From Ruminococcaceae bacterium UBA6845 (GTDB lineage: Bacteria > Bacillota > Clostridia > Oscillospirales > Acutalibacteraceae): a DNA stretch of 49,961 bases. The position numbers and the translations under genes were made by a program. Below, piece after piece: positions 34,317 through 41,812 of this stretch. The stretch's first letter is position 1, and each line of letters begins with the position of its first letter. The notes under the pieces were generated by a model. The model saw only the letters and a program-made list of their open reading frames with translations, ran no database searches and was not told where the DNA came from. Location of the stretch: NCBI GenBank assembly GCA_002449395.1, contig DKDP01000016.1:1702-51662 (forward strand), read 5' to 3'.

Positions 34317-35540
34317 TTATTTGTTTTTGTTTTCCTCGTCAACCGTGGCCTGAACCCTCGTCGGCAGACCGTAAAGGCTGATGAAGCCCGTTGCGTCGGA
34401 CTGACGGTATTCTCCGCCCGCATCGAATGTTGCAATATCCTCACGGTAGAGTGAGTACGGCGACCAAACGCCTGCATTTATAACGTTTCCCTTATAGAGC
34501 CTCAAACGAACCTTACCCGTGACATTCTGCTGAGTGTCCTCAACAAAAGCGGAGAGCGCATGGCGAAGCGGCGTGAACCATTTACCGTCATAAACAAGTT
34601 CGCCGAATGTAACCGCAAGCTCTTTCTTCTTGTGAAAAGTATCCCTATCAAGGACAAGCGTTTCGAGAACCTCATGCGCACGGTAAAGGATAGTTCCGCC
34701 CGGCGTCTCATAAACACCTCTTGATTTCATACCGACAAGGCGGTTTTCCACAACATCATAAAGACCGATGCCGTTCTTGCCGCCGATCTGGTTAAGCTCC
34801 TTAATAATCTCGGATGCCTTTTCTTTCTTGCCGTTCAGTTTAACGGGAACGCCCTTTTCAAATTCAAGCTCAACATACTCCGACTTATTCGGTGCCTGAG
34901 TCGGGAAAACGTCGAGCTCAAGGAATCCGTATTTTTCATACTGCGGCTCGTTGGACGGATCCTCAAGATCAAGTCCCTCATGGCTCAAGTGCCAAAGATT
35001 TTTGTCCTTTGAATAGTTCGTTTCACGGCTGATCTTAAGGGGAATATTATGCGCCTCGGCATAGTCGATTTCCTCGTCACGGCTCTGAATATTCCATTCA
35101 CGCCACGGAGTTATGATCTTCATTTTCGGAGCGAAGTGCATAACGGCAAGCTCAAAGCGCACCTGATCGTTGCCCTTGCCCGTGCTGCCGTGGCAGATAG
35201 CGTCTGCGCCCTCAGCCTTAGCAATTTCAACAAGCCTCTTTGCGATAACGGGTCTTGCAAAGCTCGTACCGAGGAGATATCCCTCATAGTCGGCGCCCGC
35301 CTGCATGGTCGGAATTACATAATCGTCAACAAACTCGTCCGTCAGATCTTCGATGTAGAGCTTTGATGCGCCGCTTGCCTTTGCCCTCTTTTCAAGTCCG
35401 TCGAGCTCGCCCGTCTGACCGACATTCGCACAAACCGCAATAACCTCGCAGTTGTCGTAATTTTCTTTAAGCCACGGAATGATGATTGAGGTATCGAGAC
35501 CTCCGGAATATGCCAGTACAACCTTTTTAATCTTGCCCAT
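34317..35540 (-). CDS. argG: Argininosuccinate synthase
   Basis: 407 residues. It condenses citrulline and aspartate with ATP in arginine synthesis. The N-terminus KKVVLAYSGGLDTSIIIPWL contains the PP-loop SGGLDTS. Also seen are CHGSTGKGNDQVRFE, LWHLSHEGLDLEDPSNEPQ and MKSRGVYETPGGTIL. The true start MGKIKKVV follows AAAGGAG; a 24-codon upstream extension of the frame lacks homology. It lies 14 bases after the DUF1275 gene and 18 before purA, so the three probably form one transcript. Confidence 0.96.
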   Translation of the reverse strand: MGKIKKVVLAYSGGLDTSIIIPWLKENYDNCEVIAVCANVGQTGELDGLEKRAKASGASKLYIEDLTDEFVDDYVIPTMQAGADYEGYLLGTSFARPVIAKRLVEIAKAEGADAICHGSTGKGNDQVRFELAVMHFAPKMKIITPWREWNIQSRDEEIDYAEAHNIPLKISRETNYSKDKNLWHLSHEGLDLEDPSNEPQYEKYGFLELDVFPTQAPNKSEYVELEFEKGVPVKLNGKKEKASEIIKELNQIGGKNGIGLYDVVENRLVGMKSRGVYETPGGTILYRAHEVLETLVLDRDTFHKKKELAVTFGELVYDGKWFTPLRHALSAFVEDTQQNVTGKVRLRLYKGNVINAGVWSPYSLYREDIATFDAGGEYRQSDATGFISLYGLPTRVQATVDEENKNK

Positions 35541-35554
35541 TTTCAAAAACTCCT

Positions 35555-36232
35555 TTATTCTTTTTCCGGTACGAACATCATACCGAAGCTTATTGATAAC
35601 AGGACACAACAAATCCAGATTGATTTGTCGCCTGCGATCTTTGTTATAAATCCTCCGATTCCCGCACCAACGGCGAAAACCAAAATAACCGAAAAATACG
35701 TCAGCGCTTTTTTAAGCACTTCCTTATCGTGCGTGTGATAATATACACACAGCGCCTCTGTTCCGCTTCTCATATTGCCTATACACATTGTGCTTGCGTA
35801 GGCGTGACCCCTTACCTTGTGGAAGGTCTGAACCTGCAATGCACAAACATACGAAACAAGCGCATTTGCAAGATAATCTACTCTATGCGGAAGAAATCCG
35901 ACAACAAAAAGCAAAATAATCTCGGAGAAAAGAATTATCTGTCTCCAATGTATTTTTTCATAATGCTTGAAGTGCATATGCACAACCTCGGCGGTGGCAA
36001 TGCCGAGTATGAACGAAACAACGGGAATAAGATATTTAAAAATTCTGCTTGCGTCACCGTCGAACATTGCCGAACTCATCAGCACAATGTTGCCTGTCTG
36101 CGCATTTGCGAAAACTCCGCCGCGTGATATATATGTATACGCATCCTGAAATCCGCCCGACAGTATGATGAACAGTGCCGTGCGGAAATGATCGGACATC
36201 TGTCCGTGGAAATGCTTACCGTAGCTTTTCAT
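35555..36232 (-). CDS. DUF1275 (YoaK-type) membrane protein
   Basis: 225 residues with about six membrane helices. DUF1275 signature: N-terminal GGFQDAYTYISRGGVFANAQTGNIVLM, where a Gly-Asp-Ala-Tyr motif is followed by a conserved F-x-N-x-x-T-G-N. Then SYVCALQVQTFHKVRGHAYASTMCIGNMRSG, another family element. Function is unsettled; proposed small-molecule transporters or stress-related membrane proteins. It is divergent from a LysR regulator, which probably controls it, and reads into argG-purA. Confidence 0.9.
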   Translation of the reverse strand: MKSYGKHFHGQMSDHFRTALFIILSGGFQDAYTYISRGGVFANAQTGNIVLMSSAMFDGDASRIFKYLIPVVSFILGIATAEVVHMHFKHYEKIHWRQIILFSEIILLFVVGFLPHRVDYLANALVSYVCALQVQTFHKVRGHAYASTMCIGNMRSGTEALCVYYHTHDKEVLKKALTYFSVILVFAVGAGIGGFITKIAGDKSIWICCVLLSISFGMMFVPEKE

Positions 36233-36262
36233 TTATTACACAACCCTCAGCTTGATAGTATC

Positions 36263-36291
36263 TTGACTTTCCAAAACAACTATATTATAAT
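36263..36291 (+). promoter_or_regulatory. Promoter of the LysR gene, shared intergenic region with DUF1275 gene
   Basis: TTGACT and perfect TATAAT are 17 bases apart. The surrounding ATATTATAAT also gives a -10 on the minus strand for the divergent gene, so the two promoters overlap. This fits classical LysR auto- and divergent control. Confidence 0.7.
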
Positions 36292-36360
36292 GCAACGTGA
36301 ATCATACTAAAAATCTATATTTAATATGTTAATTATACAAAATTGATATGGAGCGTTTTT

Positions 36361-37248
36361 ATGTACATCAGCTATGACTATTACAGGATTTTTTATTATG
36401 TCGCAAAATACGGCAACATAACTCAGGCGGCAAAGCTGCTTTTGAACAACCAGCCGAACCTGACACGGTCGATTAAGAACCTTGAAAGTGAGCTTGGCTG
36501 TCCGCTGTTTCTCAGAAGTCACAGCGGAATGAAACTGACCCCCGAGGGCGAGCGGCTTTACGGCCATATCCGAATCGCTTTTGAACACATTGAGGCAGGA
36601 GAGGCCGAGCTGACCGAGAGCCGCAATATGCAAACGGGCACCGTTTATGTTGCCGCCAGTGAGGTCGCCCTGCACTGTCTGCTTCTGCCTGTTCTGAAAA
36701 AATACCGAATGCTTTATCCGGGAATACATATCAAAATCAGTAACCATTCAACTCCGCAAGCCGTTGCGGCTCTGAGAGAGGGCACGGCAGACATTGCCGT
36801 CGTCACTACGCCGACCGTCCGTTCCGCATCGCTTGTTGAGACGAAGATCAAACCCGTTAATGAGGTTGCCGTTTGTTCAAAGTCATTTTCCTCACTTGTC
36901 GGCAGAAAGGTTGCGCTTTCCGAACTGCTTGATTACCCGATAATCTCGCTGGGTACGAACACAAAATCCTTTGAATTTTACTCAAAGCTCTTCACAAGCC
37001 ATTCTCTGCCCTATCAGCCCGACATTGAGGCATTCACCGCCGACCAGATTTTGCCCATGGTTGAGGCTGATCTCGGAATCGGATTTGTGCCCGAGGAGTT
37101 CCTGCAGGAGAAAAACAATGTCTCCGTAATCGACCTGAAAGAAAAAATCCCCGAAAGAAGCGTTGTCCTTATAAAAAGAAAGGATCAGTCGCTCGGTATG
37201 GCATCAAAAGAACTCGAACGAATGATCCTTGAACAAAGGAATGTATAA
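36361..37248 (+). CDS. LysR-family transcriptional regulator
   Basis: 295 residues. N-terminal winged helix-turn-helix (about 5-65: YYRIFYYVAKYGNITQAAKL, NLTRSIKNLESELGCPLFLR) and a periplasmic-binding-protein-like effector domain (about 90-295). The start MYISYDYYRIF follows TGGAG. An upstream in-frame start would add a non-LysR extension. LysR regulators usually control a divergent gene, here the DUF1275 membrane protein and perhaps argG-purA. The effector is unknown; the ligand domain has no obvious specificity motif. Confidence 0.93.
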   Translation: MYISYDYYRIFYYVAKYGNITQAAKLLLNNQPNLTRSIKNLESELGCPLFLRSHSGMKLTPEGERLYGHIRIAFEHIEAGEAELTESRNMQTGTVYVAASEVALHCLLLPVLKKYRMLYPGIHIKISNHSTPQAVAALREGTADIAVVTTPTVRSASLVETKIKPVNEVAVCSKSFSSLVGRKVALSELLDYPIISLGTNTKSFEFYSKLFTSHSLPYQPDIEAFTADQILPMVEADLGIGFVPEEFLQEKNNVSVIDLKEKIPERSVVLIKRKDQSLGMASKELERMILEQRNV

Positions 37249-37449
37249 AATTCAGAAATAAACTCTTATCGGAATTATTGTTTTCTGTTGTATTTTTGAA
37301 AATTGCGATCAATTATTCACAAGCCGATTTGTCAAACGCTGTATTTTCTTTAAACAATTTGCCTTTTTTCCTTTTAAGCATTGATTTTTCAGTCGATTTG
37401 TGATAGTTTTTAATTATACAATTTAATTATTTTGACAGGAGGGTCACAA

Positions 37450-38877
37450 ATGAAAAGGGTTATCAGAAAAGCTATTGCGGTGGTTCTCACCTGCGCTCTG
37501 GCTTTTGGCGCCGTCACCTGCTTCGCCGCAGACGGTAAGAAATACTATGATTACGGCACCTACGTTCTTTTGGGCGACAGCGTTGCCAGCGGACACAATG
37601 ATCTTGTTTATGTCGATTCCGAGTTCAAGCGTGTTGACGACTCATACGGTGCATATGTTGCCGACACTCTCGGTGTGGAATATATTCCTATGGCTTGTCC
37701 GGGATTCAGGACAATTGATATGCGATATATGCTTGAGGACGACTATCAGGGCGATGACTATCTCTTCCACGACGCACACGATCCCGAAGTCGTTAAGTCA
37801 AGGATTCCCGAGTACCGCCGTGCAATTTCCGAAGCAGGTCTTATCACCCTCGGTGTCGGCGGAAACGATTTCGGTACATACCTCACCTGGGTAATCGCCG
37901 ACATTATGGAAAAAGAGGGCGTTTGCGGCGAATATGTAACCGCACTGAGAGATCTTTTGAAACAGAACGGCATTGAAAGCGAAAAGCTCGATAAAATTGT
38001 TGAGCTTGCAAAATTGACGGATTCAATGCCGGAGCTTGTAAAGGTTCTTCCGCAGGCATTGAAATACGGCCTTGAAAACTTCTTTGAAAACTGGAATCAC
38101 GTTATCGAAGATATTTATGCTCTCAATCCTGATGTTCAACTGATGGTTATCGGTATGTTTGACAACGGTGTCAAGAACGAAGAGGATGCGGCGGCAAGCG
38201 AAGCCGGCAGTCAAGAACTCAACCTCGGACAGATGATCGTCGATATGGCAAACACTCCGATGAAAGAGGGCGCTGAGAAATACGGCTATATCTTCGTCGA
38301 CACAACAGGTACAATCTGCGACACATATCATCCGAAAGCGGAGGGTCACAGGCACATCGCCGACAGAATCCTTGAGGCATTGCCCGACGCAAACTTCCCG
38401 TATACGGACGTTGCGCAGGATTCCATGTACTTTGACAGCATTGAATTTATGCACAGAAATGGCTATATGCTCGGCACTTCCGACACGCAGTTCAGCCCCG
38501 ATGCCGCATTAACAAGAGCCGCATTTGCTCAGGCTCTTTACGGTATGGCAGGAACTCCGGATGTCGATATTGAGAACGCATCTTTCAGCGACGTTGACAG
38601 CTCTTCCTCCGAATTTAAGGCTGTGGTCTGGGCAACCGATAACGGAATCTTAACGGCAACGGACGGCAAGTTTTCTTCCAACGGCGAAGTACCAATTGCT
38701 GATTTTGCGATCAGTATGATCCGCTTCTCGGTATCGGACGGATTCAATTTTGCCAAGCTGATGAAAGCCGTAACTATGGCATTCAATCTTATTAAGGAAA
38801 ACGGATTTGCATCTCTCAGCAAATCTCTCACCCGAGCCCAAGCAGCCCAAATGCTGACAAGCTACTGTAATTATTAA
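37450..38877 (+). CDS. Secreted SGNH/GDSL hydrolase with C-terminal SLH-like repeats
   Basis: 475 residues. Signal peptide about 1-27 (VVLTCALAFGAVTCFA). SGNH hydrolase domain about 33-310: block I LLGDSVASG (Ser44), block III GVGGNDFG (Asn139), block V DTYHPKAEGH (Asp291-His294). The C-terminal 160 residues look like S-layer homology repeats: FPYTDVAQDSMYFDSIEFMH, GTSDTQFSPDAALTRAAFAQ and VVWATDNGIL. It likely deacylates an esterified polysaccharide or lipid at the cell surface, anchored by SLH to wall polymer. The start follows CAGGAGGG. A terminator follows, marking the last clearly chromosomal gene before the element. Confidence 0.9.
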   Translation: MKRVIRKAIAVVLTCALAFGAVTCFAADGKKYYDYGTYVLLGDSVASGHNDLVYVDSEFKRVDDSYGAYVADTLGVEYIPMACPGFRTIDMRYMLEDDYQGDDYLFHDAHDPEVVKSRIPEYRRAISEAGLITLGVGGNDFGTYLTWVIADIMEKEGVCGEYVTALRDLLKQNGIESEKLDKIVELAKLTDSMPELVKVLPQALKYGLENFFENWNHVIEDIYALNPDVQLMVIGMFDNGVKNEEDAAASEAGSQELNLGQMIVDMANTPMKEGAEKYGYIFVDTTGTICDTYHPKAEGHRHIADRILEALPDANFPYTDVAQDSMYFDSIEFMHRNGYMLGTSDTQFSPDAALTRAAFAQALYGMAGTPDVDIENASFSDVDSSSSEFKAVVWATDNGILTATDGKFSSNGEVPIADFAISMIRFSVSDGFNFAKLMKAVTMAFNLIKENGFASLSKSLTRAQAAQMLTSYCNY

Positions 38878-38885
38878 TCGAAAAG

Positions 38886-38912
38886 CAAGCCGCCGGTTGA
38901 ACCGACGGCTTG
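38886..38912 (+). terminator. Terminator after the SGNH hydrolase gene
   Basis: CAAGCCG(C)CGGT / ACCG(A)CGGCTTG with a three-base loop, then TTCT. Stem interrupted by one C-A mismatch. Confidence 0.75.
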
Positions 38913-38987
38913 TTCTGCCTCTTAAATGTTAATATAGCATTGCCACCTAAATAACTCCCGATTCACAGCAATGAATTACATCCCCGA

Positions 38988-39016
38988 CAGCCGCTAATCT
39001 GCGGCTGTTTATTTTT
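38988..39016. terminator. Second hairpin downstream of the SGNH hydrolase gene
   Basis: CAGCCGC / GCGGCTG, perfect 7-bp stem, six-base loop, then TTTATTTTT on the plus strand. No gene lies between it and the previous terminator. Confidence 0.7.
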
Positions 39017-39058
39017 GCTTACTTTGAGTGCCGTTACGCCCTTACATTTTATCAATAA

Positions 39059-39118
39059 TTACAAACCGAGCAATTCATTTTTCTTTTTGTCAAATTCTTC
39101 TTGCGAGATAACTTGCAT
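39059..39118 (-). pseudogene. SHOCT-domain C-terminal remnant
   Basis: A 19-codon stretch ending in a stop reads MQVISQEEFDKKKNELLGL. This matches the SHOCT short C-terminal domain pattern (G-x-I-S/T-x-E-E-F-x-x-K-K-x-x-L-L). In frame upstream there is a stop codon after four more codons, so only the tail of the gene survives. It lies just left of the tRNA fragment; integration or excision nearby could have truncated it. Confidence 0.55.
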
Positions 39119-39164
39119 ATAAAATAAATTTTATTTTATCAAGATTATTTTCATTGAAAAAGTA

Positions 39165-39188
39165 AAAGAGCCGCATCTGCGACTCTTT
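39165..39188 (-). terminator. Terminator of the tRNA-Trp transcript
   Basis: AAAGAG(C)CGCA / TGCG(A)CTCTTT with a two-base loop; on the minus strand TTTTACTTTTTC follows. It sits six bases downstream of the tRNA CCA end, where the terminator of an intact tRNA-Trp gene would be. Confidence 0.75.
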
Positions 39189-39194
39189 CATTTA

Positions 39195-39239
39195 TGGCAG
39201 GGGCAGAAGGACTTGAACCCTCGGCACGTGGTTTTGGAG
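39195..39239 (-). other. Displaced 3' part of tRNA-Trp (attachment site of the element)
   Basis: The minus strand reads CTCCAAAACC (anticodon loop with CCA), then a 5-base variable loop, T arm GAGGG-TTCAAGT-CCTTC, acceptor strand TGCCCCT, G and CCA. This is tRNA-Trp from position 32 to 76, 45 bases. The expected 5' half is missing: the sequence to the right on the plus strand is unrelated. The tRNA terminator remains on the left. The best reading is an att site left by an element integrated at the tRNA 3' end, with the intact tRNA at the far end. Confidence 0.78.
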
Positions 39240-39456
39240 CAGCTCGGAAACCTATAACGGAAACTATATAATTCAACGAGTTCAGCTCATCCGCCTGTAA
39301 AAATGACAACCAAACGACGACCGCTCAAGTAAACAAAGTTTACCAATTTGCTTTTCTTTTCGGCATATGGTTAATCCGTGTGCGTGTTTTATCCTGTATT
39401 TAACCTCTATATAAAGTCTATTGTTCTTTGGAGCAATAGGCTTTTTTATCTCCCAA

Positions 39457-39479
39457 AATGTGTATTTGTAACACGTTTT
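39457..39479. repeat. Palindromic operator-like repeat, copy 1
   Basis: Core GTGTAnnnGTAACACG flanked by AAT and TTTT. The wider sequence CCCAAAATGTG / CACGTTTTGGG also forms an inverted repeat (10 of 11). The same core recurs 143 bases to the right. Confidence 0.6.
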
Positions 39480-39599
39480 GGGGCTAAATTTATGTGCTAT
39501 ACTACGTCTGCAATCAATAGTTCATATAGAATGAATTGTCAAATTATAATCATTTTTTGCTCCATGCATACGATCATCTGGTTTAAAAAATTTTTTATA

Positions 39600-39623
39600 A
39601 ATGTGTAGCAGTAACACGATTTT
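39600..39623. repeat. Palindromic operator-like repeat, copy 2
   Basis: Second copy of the AATGTGTAnnnGTAACACGnTTTT pattern with the same spacing. Lies about 145 bases before the first element gene; could bind a regulator or act in excision. Confidence 0.6.
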
Positions 39624-39765
39624 TTCATTTTATATGGTTTAGAATATGCTTGCAAAATTCTCATAAATTGGACTGCAACAAAGCATAAAAATTCCGACTT
39701 GATTATTTGGATATAGGCGCATCAATTTATGATTTTTTAATAATTTTATAAAGGAGATATTGAAC

Positions 39766-40398
39766 ATGTCAATATTTACTAAATTTTTAAACGAGGAAAC
39801 TTCTCAGAAATTCACACAGGTAAAAGACGGAACTTATAAAGCGCAATTAAAAGATATTGCCTTAGAAGAAGGTCTCTACACCAAATATGGAAAGGCGGAT
39901 AAAGTTCACTTTTCCTTTGGCATTATTAATGAGGAAAAGGAAGTTGTGCTTTTAAAAGCATCACTTTTCAGGTCTAATATGCTGAATTCTCTGATGGGAA
40001 ACATTTCATCAGATATAGGTGCCATTATAAACTGTGATCCTTATGATGTAACATTTAAGGATGTTGACAATCTTCTGTGTGATATTACAGTAAGTGTTGC
40101 TACCTCAAAAGCAGGAAACGACTATTTGAAATTAGAGCAAATTGCTCCATTCACAGGGAATGATAACGACAAAATTTTGTTGTCAAATTTCAGCAATAAT
40201 ATAACCGATAATTATAAAAGGTCCCCGGACGAAACACTCTTGACTTCATTGCTTGAAGATAGGCCTATTTTGAACGGCGAATACCTTGCCATAATAACAG
40301 GAACGGCCGTATGCCAAAAGGCCAATAGCCGTTACCTTAAATTATCCCTTATGGTTGAAGTCGATAAAAAGCGATCCATTGGCTCAATATATCGCTGA
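39766..40398 (+). CDS. Possible single-stranded-DNA-binding-like protein, 3' end altered by deletion
   Basis: 210 residues starting MSIFTKFLNEETSQKFTQVK behind AAAGGAG. The N-terminal 130 residues alternate strands and short loops (DGTYKAQLKDIALEEGL, VHFSFGIINEEKEVVLLKAS) in a manner compatible with the OB-like DUF669/SSB proteins beside phage replication genes. This is a weak assignment by pattern and context. The final residues EVDKKRSIGSIYR run into another frame that encodes a primase tail, so the natural C-terminus is probably lost. It leads the replication block of the element. Confidence 0.6.
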   Translation: MSIFTKFLNEETSQKFTQVKDGTYKAQLKDIALEEGLYTKYGKADKVHFSFGIINEEKEVVLLKASLFRSNMLNSLMGNISSDIGAIINCDPYDVTFKDVDNLLCDITVSVATSKAGNDYLKLEQIAPFTGNDNDKILLSNFSNNITDNYKRSPDETLLTSLLEDRPILNGEYLAIITGTAVCQKANSRYLKLSLMVEVDKKRSIGSIYR

Positions 40399-40645
40399 AT
40401 ATGTTGAACTCAATCCCGAAAAAAAGCCTGTAAAATATCAAGATTTTCATAAAAGTTTTAATTCTTTCGCATTGAAAAACGGTTATGAAACTATTAACCG
40501 CACTTTTAATAGAGACTTCACTGATAAGCTATTGTCATTGGGATATATCTTCGATAAGGTTAATATCCATGGAGTTCAATATATAAAAGGCCTGAGAATT
40601 AAGCAGCAGGACAACCTCTGTCAAATAATTAAAGAAGCAATATAA
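40355..40645 (+). pseudogene. C-terminal remnant of a P4/D5-type primase-helicase
   Basis: About 90 residues in a different frame from the preceding gene, overlapping its end. The sequence SDPLAQYIAEYVELNPEKK, followed by YQDFHKSFNSFALKNG and a final VQYIKGLRIK, has the shape of the winged-helix tail at the end of phage/plasmid D5-like primases. The ATPase and primase domains are absent. The fusion point is near 40370. A deletion seems to have removed most of the primase and joined its tail to the upstream gene. No ribosome binding site of its own is convincing. Confidence 0.6.
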
Positions 40646-40708
40646 ACACAACAAGGGTTGTTTCTAATATTGCCGGAAACAACCCTATATTTTTAAAAGG
40701 AGTATATT

Positions 40709-41800
40709 ATGCAATTCAATAAAATCGAAAAATATGGAATCGGAATTAATTATAACAAATATGATGCCGAAGTGCTTATGCCTCTCAGAAAGCAACAAAC
40801 CGAATTAGAAGACAAAATACACAGCATTATTGGTTATAGAGACCTTGACAATCCATCGCAAATCCTCAGAGGCCTTAACATTAGGGGTTACGATATAAAT
40901 TCAGCAACTCTCGATGAGTTTAAGCAAAGAAGAGGCTCCGATAAGATTTTTAATCTACTTTTTCAGTATAAGGTTAATTCCGCATATTTATCACAGTATG
41001 GTGATAAATTCAAATCTTATCTTGATAAGGACAATCGAGTTCATCCTCATTATAGAATCAATAGCGAAACAACAGGGCGTATCGGAGCAACAGCTCCGGC
41101 CGCAATGTCTTTTGACAGCAAACTAATGAAATATTTGACTGCCAAAGAGGGTTGCTCCCTAATTCATCTTGATTACAAGGCAATGGAATTTCGTGTCCTT
41201 GCGGCACTCAGCAAAGATCCTATTCTCAAATACAAACTTCGCTGTCGATCTTTTGATATGCATACAGAGAATGCGTCTATAATGTTTGGTAAAGAGACTA
41301 TTGACATTACTGATAATGAGCGTAAAACCGCAAAAGCCCTTGGTTTTGCTATCCTTTATGGAATGTCTGCTCACACATTAAGTAAAAAGCTATCTGCTTC
41401 TATGAATCGAGAGATTACAGAGAAAGAAGCCTATCAATACATATCCGATTTTTATAATCGTTTTCCTCTCGTAAAATTATATCATGATGATATATTGTTC
41501 AACAGAATCCCATGTTCAACACTCGGAGGCAAGAAATTTTCAAAGCAGTTAAAGCCTTCACAGCGTTTAAACTATCCAATTCAAGGGACAGCCGCCGAAG
41601 CTTTTATTAAGCTAATAGAGACTGTCGAAAAGACATTCCCCGCATATCACATTTGCCTTCCTCTACATGATGCTTTGTTTATTGAGGTTTCAACGCAAGA
41701 TGTCGATATGGCTTTAAAAGAAGTCAAATATGTCATGGAACATTTTATGACAAGCTATCTTTCTGTGCCTTCTTTCGTTGATGCAGAAATTTACTGCTAA
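40709..41800 (+). CDS. Minimal family A DNA polymerase (polymerase domain only)
   Basis: 363 residues, far shorter than Pol I. Family A motifs are in order: motif A LIHLDYKAMEFR (Asp155, Glu160), motif B RKTAKALGFAILYG (Arg205, Lys209, Tyr217), NYPIQGTAAEAF (288-299) and motif C PLHDALFIEV (His320-Asp321). No 3'-5' or 5'-3' exonuclease domain is present, and the thumb is cut short at the N-terminus. Deviations: motif A has DYKAMEFR for DYSQIELR, and motif C has Ala after the catalytic Asp where Glu is usual. All catalytic aspartates remain. The start follows AAAAGGAG. Probably replicates the element or fills gaps; may be a product of N-terminal deletion. Confidence 0.82.
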   Translation: MQFNKIEKYGIGINYNKYDAEVLMPLRKQQTELEDKIHSIIGYRDLDNPSQILRGLNIRGYDINSATLDEFKQRRGSDKIFNLLFQYKVNSAYLSQYGDKFKSYLDKDNRVHPHYRINSETTGRIGATAPAAMSFDSKLMKYLTAKEGCSLIHLDYKAMEFRVLAALSKDPILKYKLRCRSFDMHTENASIMFGKETIDITDNERKTAKALGFAILYGMSAHTLSKKLSASMNREITEKEAYQYISDFYNRFPLVKLYHDDILFNRIPCSTLGGKKFSKQLKPSQRLNYPIQGTAAEAFIKLIETVEKTFPAYHICLPLHDALFIEVSTQDVDMALKEVKYVMEHFMTSYLSVPSFVDAEIYC

Positions 41801-41812
41801 GGAGGTTTAATA

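Noticed and set aside
39378..39608. 76-residue open frame between att and the first element gene
   Set aside because: No ribosome site, Cys/Phe/Ile-rich noise composition and it covers the palindromic repeats.
39240..39765. Possible 5' half of tRNA-Trp
   Set aside because: The expected D-arm and acceptor strand complementary to the 3' piece are absent in the sequence immediately right of the fragment.
40355..40398. Programmed frameshift joining the OB-like gene and the primase tail
   Set aside because: A short A-rich stretch exists but no pseudoknot or proper slippery heptamer with spacing was recognised; deletion scar is simpler.
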